Positions 24,655 to 33,542 of a stretch of DNA of 64,000 nt are shown one piece after another. The position numbers and the translations under genes are program-made. The stretch's first letter is position 1, and every line of letters begins with the position of its first letter. Origin of the DNA: Clostridium sp. DSM 17811 (GTDB lineage Bacteria; Bacillota; Clostridia; Clostridiales; Clostridiaceae); contig NZ_JAHLDU010000014.1 in NCBI RefSeq assembly GCF_018861905.1, positions 48,916-112,915 of the forward strand. The letters run 5' to 3'. The notes under the pieces were generated by a model, which worked only from the letters and a program-made list of their open reading frames with translations, was not told the origin of the DNA and made no database searches.

Positions 24655-25431
24655 TTATTTGGTAGAGATAACTTGAGGTGCCATTTTAACTAATTCATCT
24701 TTCGATATATGAGAATTCATTGATGATAAAGAATAATGAATTCCATCCTGCATCCAATCTAAATATTTAAACTGAGAGATTTCTATCTTGTCACTTCCAT
24801 AGCTGAACACATATTTACCGGACAATTTATCCTGCTTATCCTGCTCTGTCAATTTATAATTTGCTGGTACAGTCTTATAAACAGATGAACTATAATATAA
24901 ATCTATACCGTTACAAGTATCAAAAACAGTCTCTTTATTTGATCTTTCCTCGAGCATTCCGTTTTCCATAGAAAGATCTAATTTGTCATTACCTTTTGTA
25001 TACGTAAAATCAAGGGATTTTGTTTTTTTTACAGTATTGCCATTCTCATCAACTCCTTTTTTATTGTCTGTATATCCATCTGCAAAAGTGTATCCGTTGT
25101 CAAATTTATCAACTAATTTAGGCTTAAATTTAAATTTATTCTTTACTTGTTCTACTGTAGGTATAGTAGTATATGTTGGTATAGCGCTTGAACTTCCATA
25201 TATAGACTGTATTTTTCCTGTGCCTGTGGCAAATACAGTCGTTCCTATTACCATAGTAGCTGCCAATATAATAATAATTTTTTTCCTCATTGATCCTCTT
25301 TTATATGGTTTTATATTTTTTATTTCATCATTCTCCTTTTTTTCCGGTAAACTGCTTAATGTTTCATTCACCTTACTTTTAAAACTTTTAGGCATATCTG
25401 GAAAGATATTATTCCAATTATAGGAATCCAT
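24655..25431 (-). CDS. anti-sigma factor-like membrane protein
   Basis: 258 residues: a cytoplasmic N-terminus of about 50 residues (DMPKSFKSKVNETLSSLPEKK), one transmembrane helix (about 51-68), and an extracellular domain. The latter ends in a DUF4367-like block (WMQDGIHYSLSSMNSHISKDELVKMA). The start overlaps the sigma gene by 14 bases. This is the usual sigma/anti-sigma arrangement in clostridia: the N-terminus should bind the ECF sigma factor and the outer domain should sense an envelope signal. Signal unknown. Confidence 0.75.
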   Translation of the reverse strand: MDSYNWNNIFPDMPKSFKSKVNETLSSLPEKKENDEIKNIKPYKRGSMRKKIIIILAATMVIGTTVFATGTGKIQSIYGSSSAIPTYTTIPTVEQVKNKFKFKPKLVDKFDNGYTFADGYTDNKKGVDENGNTVKKTKSLDFTYTKGNDKLDLSMENGMLEERSNKETVFDTCNGIDLYYSSSVYKTVPANYKLTEQDKQDKLSGKYVFSYGSDKIEISQFKYLDWMQDGIHYSLSSMNSHISKDELVKMAPQVISTK

Positions 25432-25906
25432 AATTCGCCTCCATATTCTCTAATTTTATTTTTATTAATTTTCGTCCTTTTGATAACCTGCTTTTTACAG
25501 TTCCAGTGGGTATTCCTAAAATCTGTTTAATTTCTTTTACTGAATATCCATCTACATAATAAAGAACAATTGTAATACGAATACGCTCAGGTAAATTCTG
25601 AATGGCCATATATAATTCACTATAATCATTTTTATCATCAGCCTTGTCAGACTCAAAGTATTCTTCATAAGGTACTTGTGAATGTTCTTTACTTTTCAAA
25701 CTATAACATTCATTTATTAGTATCCTAACTAACCATGTTTTAAAATATTGTTCTTTCTTTAGTGTATCTAATTTGTTATAGGCTTTTAAAATTGCCCCCT
25801 GAACTGCATCCTCACAATCTTGCTCATGAATCAAAATTGATTTAGACACATGATATAAAATAGATTGAATCTCAAGAACTTTATCTGTAAATATAGTCTT
25901 GTTCAA
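25418..25906 (-). CDS. ECF-type RNA polymerase sigma factor
   Basis: 162 residues from a TTG at 25906 with AGGAAG just ahead; an alternative TTG at 25930 has a poorer site. Region 2 (DCEDAVQGAILKAYNKL, then KTWLVRILINEC) and region 4 (LPERIRITIVLYYVDGYSVKEIKQILGIPTGTVKSRLSKGRK) are complete, with no extra domain. It would direct polymerase to a stress promoter set when released by the membrane anti-sigma factor encoded next. The 290-bp upstream region contains no obvious autoregulatory promoter that I can name. Confidence 0.88.
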   Translation of the reverse strand: MNKTIFTDKVLEIQSILYHVSKSILIHEQDCEDAVQGAILKAYNKLDTLKKEQYFKTWLVRILINECYSLKSKEHSQVPYEEYFESDKADDKNDYSELYMAIQNLPERIRITIVLYYVDGYSVKEIKQILGIPTGTVKSRLSKGRKLIKIKLENMEANYGFL

Positions 25907-26197
25907 TTGACTTCCTACCTTTCTTTGCAAACTGTAGCGCTACCTCTTTTTGCTTTACACTAATTAGATAGATATATCTGCTAAATGGTTCATTTAATTT
26001 TAAATTTTTTATAACATCCCATTATATTGTATCCCCTAATGGTATTAAAGTTTAACTATTTATAATATTATGATATTATTAGGTAATGATTACATAGGAG
26101 AGGGATAATAAAGTAAATGCTTTGATGAAATTGCTTGTAGACTATCTTAAAGACGAGTTTAAAGAGTTAAATAAAATGAATACAAGGAGGTTTTATT

Positions 26198-26620
26198 ATG
26201 ATTAACAATTTAACAGTAACAGCAGATTTAATAAATGACGAGGTGAAATTCTCAGCGATATCTCGTGATAACAATAATGTATTTATAAATGCTATACAAC
26301 CTTTAGGTGAGGCAGATGGTTATACTCCACTTGAATTATTTCTTATGAGTCTAGCAACTTGCAGTGGAATGACTTTGGTTTTATTACTAAGGAAGATGAA
26401 TAAGAATGTATCTGGATTAAATGTAAGTGCATCAGGTGAAAGAAAAGAAACATTACCGAAATATTTTAAAAGTATACACTTAAAATTTGAACTTACATCT
26501 AATGATGTACATGCAGATGATATTGAGAAGGTTATAAAAAATATGGAAGAATGTTCATGTCCTATTTGGAATATGGTAAAAGATAATGTTGATATAAGCA
26601 GTGAATATAAGATAAATTAG
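26198..26620 (+). CDS. OsmC family peroxiredoxin-like protein
   Basis: 140 residues with the OsmC/Ohr fold order. The two redox cysteines are in SLATCSGMT (near residue 53) and ECSCPIWNMV (near 123-125), and GYTPLELFLMSL precedes the first. OsmC proteins reduce organic hydroperoxides with a dithiol partner. AAGGAGG lies 8 bases before the ATG. A 24-codon open stretch upstream (26124-26198) overlaps its start and has no recognisable identity. No neighbours share its strand, so it is likely monocistronic. Confidence 0.88.
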   Translation: MINNLTVTADLINDEVKFSAISRDNNNVFINAIQPLGEADGYTPLELFLMSLATCSGMTLVLLLRKMNKNVSGLNVSASGERKETLPKYFKSIHLKFELTSNDVHADDIEKVIKNMEECSCPIWNMVKDNVDISSEYKIN

Positions 26621-26674
26621 CAATCACGAATAAAAAGTGTCATGAAAGTCACAATAACACAATTACTATGAGGC

Positions 26675-27094
26675 TTAGTCAATAAGTACATCATTAAGTT
26701 TTCTTAACTCCTCTAACGTCCTTGGAATAAGTTTTAGTGCTGTCATCTTACCCGCTGTTGGGAATACATCATTTGTAGATTGTCCCATATTCACATGATC
26801 ATTTGGATGAACTTTATCATATGCACCCAATTTACCAGCTATTATTTCATCACATGTTTGTACTATAGCGTCTTTAATTTTTTTATTCATTAACCCAGCT
26901 TCATTATTTGTAATAGCTGTTGCTTTTTTCACCTAGGCAAGACTAATTATTAGGTCCTTGTGCATCCTTCTACCTGTAATATTAAAATTTTCTGAAGCTC
27001 TCAATGATTGGACTCCAAAATATGCTTCTACAGGTACATTTTCAGATCCCACAGAATCACTTTCCACTCTAAATTTTTGCATGTTTTCTTTCAT
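26675..27094 (-). pseudogene. aspartate ammonia-lyase (aspA) remnant
   Basis: The natural start is kept (ATG at 27094 with AGGGGG), and the N-terminus reads RVESDSVGSENVPVEAYFG as in aspartase/fumarase. A TAG stands at 26933-26935 where the family has Tyr (ISLAYVKKA). The segment after IIAGKL jumps to HPNDHVNMGQSTNDVFPTA, losing about 40 residues. The frame ends near LNDVLID, so more than two thirds of the enzyme, including the active-site signature GSSxMPxKxNP, is gone. It once deaminated aspartate to fumarate; three separate lesions show it is long dead. Confidence 0.85.
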
Positions 27095-27702
27095 ATTATT
27101 ACCCCCTATTTACTTTAATAGGCTTACAATAACATTATACATAAATGTTGTCAACTTGGTTTCTATGCATTAAATCATTATTAATAAGTGATATAACTAA
27201 ATTAAATCCATTGCTTTTTGCTCATTATGCATTGGTATTACATGTTTTAAGTCATTAAGTTCAAAAATCTTTTTTTGATTTATGTATAATTTTACTGATT
27301 GTTTATTGTTATCTTAATATTTAGAATATTGCATTTATTGCATGAATAGCGTTAATTTTATTTTAGATTTGTTTTTCGATTAATAATTTACATAAAAAAA
27401 ATAAGCACCACAACACACTATGCTATAACTAGAAATTATCTCCTTGTTACTATGATTTCTTTACTATTTGCAGTCAGATAACATCAAATCACAATGCATA
27501 AGTTCATCTGTTAATTAATCATTCTGTAATTGTTTACAGCAATGCATTTATAATTATCACACATTCCATCCCCCTTTGCCTTTATGATAATATATTATCA
27601 TAAATGCAGATTAATGAAATTTGTTTTAGATAATAATTTTGATAACGATTTGAGTAACTAGTTTATATTAATTAAATATTTGTATATAAAGGATTGAGTT
27701 GA
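27095..27702. other. spacer between aspA relic and RpiR gene
   Basis: About 600 AT-rich bases. Several ATGCATT-like words occur (for example near 27167, 27226 and 27542) and might be regulator sites, but I see no clean palindrome and no open frame with a ribosome site. Confidence 0.4.
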
Positions 27703-28587
27703 TTGGAAAATAACAAACAAGATTTGATGAAATCTATTCAAACTAAATTTCTACGTTTAAGTAAGGGGCAAAAATTGATAGCTCAATATATTCTAAAACA
27801 CTATGATAAAGCAGCATTTATGACAGCAGCTAAATTAGGTATTCGTGTAGGAGTAAGCGAAGCAACTGTTATAAGATTTGCAAACGAGTTCGGATTTAAT
27901 GGTTATCCTAAACTACAAAAATCTCTTCAGGAATTAATTAAAAATAAATTAACTACTATGCACAGATTTAACTTATCTTATGACTCCATGACTCAAGAAA
28001 ATGTACTAGACGAAGTTTTAAAAGGTGATATAGAAAATATTAGAGTTACTTTAGAGAAAATAAATAATCAAACTTTTGAGGATATAGTTAATTCATTATT
28101 TAAAGCTAGAAAGGTATATATAATTGGACTTAGAAGCTCCTCTGCATTAGCAGGATTTTTAGCTTTCTATTTAAATCTTATTTTAGAAAATGTCCAGGTA
28201 GTTGCATATGGTGTTAGTGATATATTTGAGCAGATGTTTAATGTTGATGAACGAGACATAATAATTGGGATAGGATTTGCTAGGTATGCTACAAGAACAA
28301 TTGAAGCTCTAGAATTCGTTAGAAGCAAACATGGCATCGTTGTAGCAATTACTGATAGTTTATCATCTCCCTTAGCATCGAATGCTAACTATACGTTAAT
28401 AGCACAAAGTAACATAACTTCCTTTGTTGATTCCTTAGTAGCACCATTTAGTGTAATAAATGCATTAATCATAGCTGTTGAATTAAGAGGAAAAGAAAAA
28501 ATCGTAAAAACATTCTCTACTTTAGAGAACATATGGGAAGAATATAATGTTTATTCCTTAAAAGATAAGGATAACAAATATCTTTAA
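27703..28587 (+). CDS. MurR/RpiR family transcriptional regulator
   Basis: 294 residues from a TTG with AAAGGA 9 bases upstream. Residues about 1-77 are the RpiR helix-turn-helix domain (LSKGQKLIAQYILKHYDKAAF, then VSEATVIRFANEFGFNGYPKLQ). Residues 125-255 are a SIS sugar-phosphate-binding domain (KVYIIGLRSSSALAGFLAF, then IGIGFARYATRTIEAL). RpiR regulators sense phosphosugars and control sugar or amino-sugar use. It is divergent from the aspA relic and has no intact metabolic partner here, so its target may be elsewhere. Confidence 0.88.
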   Translation: MENNKQDLMKSIQTKFLRLSKGQKLIAQYILKHYDKAAFMTAAKLGIRVGVSEATVIRFANEFGFNGYPKLQKSLQELIKNKLTTMHRFNLSYDSMTQENVLDEVLKGDIENIRVTLEKINNQTFEDIVNSLFKARKVYIIGLRSSSALAGFLAFYLNLILENVQVVAYGVSDIFEQMFNVDERDIIIGIGFARYATRTIEALEFVRSKHGIVVAITDSLSSPLASNANYTLIAQSNITSFVDSLVAPFSVINALIIAVELRGKEKIVKTFSTLENIWEEYNVYSLKDKDNKYL

Positions 28588-28820
28588 TATAGATATTCCA
28601 TTTTTTAAACCATAAAGCAAAAACGGAACTACTCTTTTGGGGCTACTCGTCCTTTAACAATCAATTTTCTTAACTACAAAAAAATATTTTCTTATATTGT
28701 ATGGCTTTTTTTATTATATACAATTGAATACGCTCACCATCATTTTAAATGCATAACAAGAACATAACAACAGTTAACTTCATAATATATATAATGTATT
28801 TATGTTATGGAGGGAAGGCT

Positions 28821-29115
28821 TTGAACAAATTCAATATGGAAATGTTACACGTTAATTTCGGCATGAGAACAGGTGAAACAAAGCCAATTATCCCTAGGAA
28901 ATATACCCTTACTCATTCAGACGTTACCGGAGAATTTTTTTGACTATTGCACCAACGTATGATTATGATAAAATCACTGACATGATGGATTAAATGCTGG
29001 CAGAATGGATCATGGTTAATAGTGAGTACGCAATGATGGTTAATGTTATGTTAGATAAAGAAAAGAACCCAATAATATCAGCGGTACGTAATAGCATTTT
29101 CACAAAAGAATTACC
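28821..29115 (+). pseudogene. staygreen pseudogene, copy 2
   Basis: Near-identical to 23872 onward, including the TTG start, GGAGGG and about 75 bp of leader from 28745. One base is missing in a T run after GEF, giving an immediate TGA; a second stop follows at GATGGATTAA. Similarity ends after KELP, where unrelated sequence begins, so the last 40 codons are lost. The closeness to copy 1 suggests a recent duplication. Confidence 0.85.
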
Positions 29116-29142
29116 GTCACCAATATATTACAGCCCGTTTGT

Positions 29143-29556
29143 TTAATTTTTCTTATTATAAAAGAAATAAGCACTAAACCATACTAATACCATAGTAGCA
29201 CTAATAATACTTAAAGTTGTTACAATAGGTCCAACTAATTGAGCGCCCCACCATTTAACCCCTTGAACTGAAAGTATTAATAAAAACAAAATGCATAAAC
29301 AAAATGTAATAATACATGTTATATTACCTGACTTAAAAAAAATAAATTTTTCTCGTTCGTCTTCAGAATCTTTATCCTCAATACTACTTTTTTTGTTTAA
29401 ACTTCTTATTATTTCTTCTATTCCTGTTACCGTTAAAATAATCAAAAGTATTATACTTGATTTACTTGAATCCACAAAAAACATAACAACCTCAGCAATT
29501 GCGAAAAGTAAAGATAGTACTCCCAATATAAATCCCTTATTATTATATATTTTCAT
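29143..29556 (-). CDS. DUF2178-like membrane protein
   Basis: 137 residues with four hydrophobic segments (about 8-27, 35-50, 76-95 and 104-131) and a charged loop DKDSEDEREKFIFFKSGN before the third. The E-R-E/K-F-I loop is typical of DUF2178-type proteins and the layout matches the gene at 10107-10520, though no XRE gene adjoins it here. AAGGAGA precedes the ATG. Role unknown. Confidence 0.6.
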   Translation of the reverse strand: MKIYNNKGFILGVLSLLFAIAEVVMFFVDSSKSSIILLIILTVTGIEEIIRSLNKKSSIEDKDSEDEREKFIFFKSGNITCIITFCLCILFLLILSVQGVKWWGAQLVGPIVTTLSIISATMVLVWFSAYFFYNKKN

Positions 29557-29744
29557 TTATATTCTCCTTACTATATTTATTTAAATAATACAATTTGAAA
29601 GATTTCCATCGCTCAGTTAACATGATATTGCATTACCGCCTATAATGTAACCATAAAAGCATGAAACGTCTGTTTTATGACATAAAACGATATTTTGTAA
29701 TTTTTACATATTATTTTATTAACTTGTAATCAAAGGCTTATATA

Positions 29745-30623
29745 CTATTCTAAATCTATACCCGACAACTTAATTAAATATAAAGCATTCTTAGTAGTTG
29801 ATACTCCGTCTCGAATTTTATAGTCAAATTTTATCTCATTATTTACATAATACTCTTGGAAGTTATAATTCTTAATTTTGAAATACTCATATTGTAAATC
29901 ACACAATTCCAAGTCGTGAGTAGAAATAAGTCCTGACGCACCTTGTTCACCTAATTGTTTTATTAATGCTTTAGCTCCATCATGTCTATCAATAGAATTA
30001 GTTCCCTTAAATAATTCATCTAATAAGAAAAATACTTTTTTATTCTTTCTTTTCTCTTCAACAATCATTTTTATCCTTAATATTTCTGCATAAAAAGAAG
30101 ATATGTTATTTTCTAAGTCATCACTTATTCTCATACAAGTAATAATTTTCATAAGTGAGCATTCAAATTTTTCTGCACATACAGTGGCGCCAATATAACT
30201 TAATACTAAATTTATACCTATGGTTCTTAGAAATGTACTCTTACCAGACATATTCGAGCCTGTTATTAGTAAAATGTTTTTTTCATTACTGATTGTAATA
30301 TTATTACATATTTTTTTATAACCTAAAAGTGGATGACCTAATCCATTGGCTTTTACTATGAAGTCGCAAATTGAGTAATTTCTTTTATTGATTGCTTTAC
30401 TCTTCTCTATAATTAAATAAATAAAAATAACCAGTGAAACAATAAAAACACTTATACTTACCAAATAACTTTTAATGATAAAAGTATAGACTGTAACGCT
30501 AAAATCAATTACGAAGGTAAAAAATCTAAAATAAACTAAACTCTTTATTGACTTATTTTGTTCTTCAATTAAATCTTTGTAAGTCCTCAATTTATTAACA
30601 TAATTATTATATGCACTAACCAA
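29745..30623 (-). CDS. MutS-like ATPase with internal deletion
   Basis: I start it at the TTG at 30623, which has GGAGGG 6 bases ahead; the ATG at 30647 has none. The 292 residues join two parts of a normally about 600-residue protein. The N-terminal region has two membrane-like helices (near 25-75). It then jumps to the MutS domain V ATPase: GLGHPLLG, TGSNMSGKSTFLRTIG (Walker A), FFLLDELFKGTNS (Walker B) and STHDLEL. The connecting core and lever domains are missing but the frame is kept. Membrane-linked MutS-like ATPases of this kind have no proven role in mismatch repair. A shortened protein could be expressed but is probably non-functional. Confidence 0.65.
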   Translation of the reverse strand: MVSAYNNYVNKLRTYKDLIEEQNKSIKSLVYFRFFTFVIDFSVTVYTFIIKSYLVSISVFIVSLVIFIYLIIEKSKAINKRNYSICDFIVKANGLGHPLLGYKKICNNITISNEKNILLITGSNMSGKSTFLRTIGINLVLSYIGATVCAEKFECSLMKIITCMRISDDLENNISSFYAEILRIKMIVEEKRKNKKVFFLLDELFKGTNSIDRHDGAKALIKQLGEQGASGLISTHDLELCDLQYEYFKIKNYNFQEYYVNNEIKFDYKIRDGVSTTKNALYLIKLSGIDLE

Positions 30624-30840
30624 CGTTTGCCCTCCAATTTCCGTCATAATATTTCGTTCTAATATATTTTAAAAATAAGTATTTGCTTATGGCAATATCA
30701 TAGTAGGTATCGATTATAAAAATATAACTCTGCTCCATTTCAACAAACATACTCAATTATCCTTTAAAATTTCTACCTACCAGCTTTAATTAAGTTATTA
30801 AAGTCATACTTTGATCATTTCCACAATTTCATCAGTATTT

Positions 30841-31110
30841 ATATACCCTTACTCATTCAGACGTTACCGGAGAATTATTTTTGACTATTGCAGCAAAGTA
30901 TGATTATGATAAAATCACTGACATGAGGGATGAAGTGCTGGCAGAATGGATCCATGTTTAATAGTGAGTATGCACTGATGGTTAATGTTATGGTAGATAA
31001 AGCAAATCACCCAATAATGTCAGCGGTACGTAATAGCATTTCACAAAAGAATTATAGCTAGCACTTTCGGCGCTTAGATATGTAGATATAAAATTTTTTA
31101 GAGAAAATCC
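30841..31110 (+). pseudogene. staygreen pseudogene, copy 3
   Basis: The central part of the staygreen gene (from IYTLTHSDVTGELFLTIAA-like codons to FFREN) survives without start or end. A one-base insertion after GAATGGATC and further changes near 31050-31090 break the frame. It abuts the TnpB-like relic at 31140. Confidence 0.8.
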
Positions 31111-31139
31111 CTAGATGTTTTAGTGCTTTTCAAAAATTA

Positions 31140-31512
31140 ATGCTCCATCAATCAAATAGAGTTTATTTTAAAAAGTATGGTGAAATGAATAGTGTTGAGG
31201 GAAAATCCAATAAAACTTGGATTAGGTTTATAGACAATAAATTAGTATGGAATGGATTAGATATAAATGTGATTATAAATAAAAACGATGAATACGCACA
31301 AGTTTCATTATTAAATAAAACTAAATATTGTAGAGTGGTAAGAAAATTAATTCGTGGTAAATATAAATATTATGCACAAACGGTAAATTCAACAATAAAA
31401 AGCGATTTGGTAAGAGTTTAGCAAATAAAGCACCATCAATACTTTTAACAATATTAGATAATAAGCTAAAATGGCATAATACTAAGTTAACCAAGATTAA
31501 TAAATGCCATTA
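31140..31512 (+). pseudogene. TnpB/IS1341-like transposase remnant
   Basis: 93 codons read NRVYFKKYGEMNSVEGKSNK, WIRFIDNKLVWNGLDI and KYCRVVRKLIRGKYKYYAQ. This resembles the N-terminal half of clostridial TnpB-like transposases associated with IS200/IS605 elements. After the stop at 31421 another frame continues with GKSLANKAPSILLTILDNKL, which resembles a later part of the same proteins, so the middle with most RuvC residues is deleted. Family assignment is from memory of the pattern and is moderate. Confidence 0.5.
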
Positions 31513-31521
31513 TATAATAAT

Positions 31522-31548
31522 GCATTGGAATCCCTTGTACATTCATAA
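31522..31548 (-). repeat. 26-bp fragment of corA
   Basis: GCATTGGAATCCCTTGTACA and the next six bases are identical to 21433-21458 inside corA (the VQGIPM-coding pore region). It joins directly to sequence matching 22832 onward, marking the breakpoint of a duplicated block. Confidence 0.8.
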
Positions 31549-31594
31549 TGTTTTTTAAAGTTCATACAAATACCATGTATTTGTGTAAAATATT

Positions 31595-31624
31595 AATGCC
31601 GTGGAAGCAAAATTTCACGGCATT
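31595..31624. terminator. hairpin
   Basis: Perfect 9-base arms AATGCCGTG and CACGGCATT with a 12-base loop, followed by a short T-rich stretch. It interrupts the similarity between this block and 22832-22880. Confidence 0.55.
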
Positions 31625-31647
31625 TCTTGTATATGAACATCTAGCCT

Positions 31648-31705
31648 ATAGCCCCAAAGTAAAAGTAACACAATTACATTTATGCTATATTCACTTTGGG
31701 GCTAT
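31648..31705. repeat. long imperfect hairpin
   Basis: Arms ATAGCCCCAAAGT (31648-31660) and its exact complement (31693-31705). The loop contains AAAGTAACACAATTAC, related to the palindrome family at 1723 and 4796. Confidence 0.55.
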
Positions 31706-31878
31706 TGATATCATAATAATAAAAAATATAAGTGACAGACTAGTCCCTATATTAAATACCACCTATGTAATATACTTTAAAAATAGTATCCTTAAGTAAA
31801 TGATTTAGTTTATAATTGTAAGATAAGGCATAACAAAAAAATTGTATAATTCTAAAACATTGGAGTAATTTATAAAAA

Positions 31879-33126
31879 TTAATATAGACGTATTTCATTT
31901 GGCCAAGGATTTTTTCTTGCTTCCCTCCACGATTTATCTATATAGCGATTTGTATATTTTTGTTCTAATAAATGATAAAAATAAGTTCCTTTTTTAGTTA
32001 GAATATAGCTATTTTCCACTTTAGTAAGTAATCTTAATGCAATACCAATTCTTAATTCAATTTTGAACATTTTCTCTAGATTTACTCCAAACAACTTTTT
32101 GAATTCATCATCATTAAATTTTAAAGTATATGCATTCCAAAACAACCAATAAAGAGCTCGATTTCTCTCGCTAAACTTCATTGTCATGGCTGTAGGTATT
32201 TTCCCTTTATTTACACACTTGATATACTCCTCTACTGAAAAAGTATTTAATTTTAAAAATTCCTTTGTTAGTGAAGTCGCACTAGGTCCAAACCCGATAA
32301 AAGCATCTCTGGTAATCGATGAATATCGTATTGTGCCTTTTTTAGCAAAAGTCCAAACAGCTGTTCGATCGCACCCTATCTCAATGCTAGTTTTCTCCAA
32401 ACAATTTAGAAGTCGCTTTTTTTCTTGTTTTCCTAAAGGTTTCCTTATATTATTGGCATATGAAAAATCAATAAATGGATATGTAGAAACTTGAGTGGCC
32501 CCTAATTCAAAAGCCATTAAAAAATCCTTTTTTAAAATATCTTCACCTTGATTTGCTATACCAAAAATTAAATCAACATCTATAGTTTTAAATCCAGCTG
32601 CTTTTACCAATCTTACTTTTTCTGCACCATCAATATATTCTCTACCTAGGGTATTAAGACATTCTAATTGAAAAGATTGTATACCTATACTAACCATATC
32701 AAATCCAATGCTTTTAATTTTTAATAAGCTTTCTTTAGTAATATCGCTTGGATGTAGTTCTATACCAATAGAAGTACTTATATTAAAGTTTTTCTTTAAA
32801 GCAGTGATAATTTCACCAAGCTCATTAAGCATAAGTGCAGGGCTACCTCCTCCAAAATATACACTTGTTATAACTTTCTTACGTCCATATAGTCCTCCTA
32901 CCATATTTATTTCATCAATCAATGCAGTTTTATATGGGTTTATCATACTTTCATCATATTTGATTTTATTATAAGGGCAAAAGGGACATAACGTCTTACA
33001 AAAGGGTATATGTACATATATTCCTATTTCGTTTGAATCAAATTCCATTTTATAATCAACTTTAGATGTAAACATTAAAGGTTTAAATGATCTTGTAAGA
33101 ATCACTCTTAAAATACTTGTTATCAT
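31879..33126 (-). CDS. HemW/HemN-like radical SAM protein (coproporphyrinogen oxidase family)
   Basis: 415 residues. HIPFCKTLCPFCPYNK near residue 40 has the CxxxCxxC iron-sulfur ligands plus the extra Cys of the HemN group, and VYFGGGSPAL near 90 is the SAM-binding GGG motif. GIQSFQLECLNTLGR and DLIFGIANQ near 150-195 complete the barrel, and the winged-helix-like HemN C-terminal region is present. Family members are anaerobic coproporphyrinogen III dehydrogenases or heme chaperones; HemW-type seems as likely, so substrate is open. AAAGGAG precedes the ATG. Two AATTCGAAT boxes lie upstream. A decayed copy is at 22896-23566, and staygreen copies sit nearby. Confidence 0.8.
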   Translation of the reverse strand: MITSILRVILTRSFKPLMFTSKVDYKMEFDSNEIGIYVHIPFCKTLCPFCPYNKIKYDESMINPYKTALIDEINMVGGLYGRKKVITSVYFGGGSPALMLNELGEIITALKKNFNISTSIGIELHPSDITKESLLKIKSIGFDMVSIGIQSFQLECLNTLGREYIDGAEKVRLVKAAGFKTIDVDLIFGIANQGEDILKKDFLMAFELGATQVSTYPFIDFSYANNIRKPLGKQEKKRLLNCLEKTSIEIGCDRTAVWTFAKKGTIRYSSITRDAFIGFGPSATSLTKEFLKLNTFSVEEYIKCVNKGKIPTAMTMKFSERNRALYWLFWNAYTLKFNDDEFKKLFGVNLEKMFKIELRIGIALRLLTKVENSYILTKKGTYFYHLLEQKYTNRYIDKSWREARKNPWPNEIRLY

Positions 33127-33148
33127 GGTTTCATACTCCTTTCCACAT

Positions 33149-33178
33149 AATTCGAATAGATTTTACCGTAATTCGAAT
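33149..33178 (-). promoter_or_regulatory. paired AATTCGAAT boxes upstream of the radical SAM gene
   Basis: AATTCGAAT occurs at 33149-33157 and 33170-33178, start to start 21 bp (two helical turns), just upstream of the ribosome site. It is a plausible dimer-of-dimers operator. Confidence 0.4.
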
Positions 33179-33402
33179 TATTGTTTGATAATTTCAATTC
33201 TAACATATAGTTCTATAAATAATAATAGTTTCCTTTTATTTTCTAACTCACGATTCAGGTTCATCGTTATCCTTATATAACCGTAAATTCCGTTTACTTT
33301 ATTGTAAATTTTAATATTCTCTTTCATCAATATCTTATTTTCAGACTCTAGTACGGACCCTTCACTCGTTACCCACTTATAGTTAAAATACTCCAAGTTC
33401 AA
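33178..33402 (-). pseudogene. IS3-family transposase (OrfB) N-terminal fragment
   Basis: About 60 codons read NYKWVTSEGSVLESENK, then NKVNGIYGYIRITMNLNREL, homologous to the fragment at 23567-23722 and to the N-terminal region of IS150-type OrfB. It lacks the DDE catalytic domain. It lies just upstream of the intact radical SAM gene, mirroring the other copy. Confidence 0.7.
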
Positions 33403-33403
33403 T

Positions 33404-33430
33404 AAACCTTACAAAACTGTAAGGTTTTAT
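33404..33430. terminator. hairpin terminator
   Basis: Arms AAACCTTAC-type (33404-33412) and 33419-33427 pair over 9 bases and TTATTA follows. It insulates the serine hydrolase gene from the IS relic. Confidence 0.55.
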
Positions 33431-33542
33431 TATATAAATCAATTTATTAATTTCCTTAATTCATATAGAATTTATTTATGTTTGGAGCCTTTAAATGCAC
33501 ACCAAACAAATCAATCCAGAAAAATTAAGGAGGTCTACTACT

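Noticed and set aside
33495..33542. Upstream ATG of the serine hydrolase
   Set aside because: No ribosome site precedes it, while AAGGAGG is placed exactly for the ATG at 33543, which starts a normal membrane anchor.
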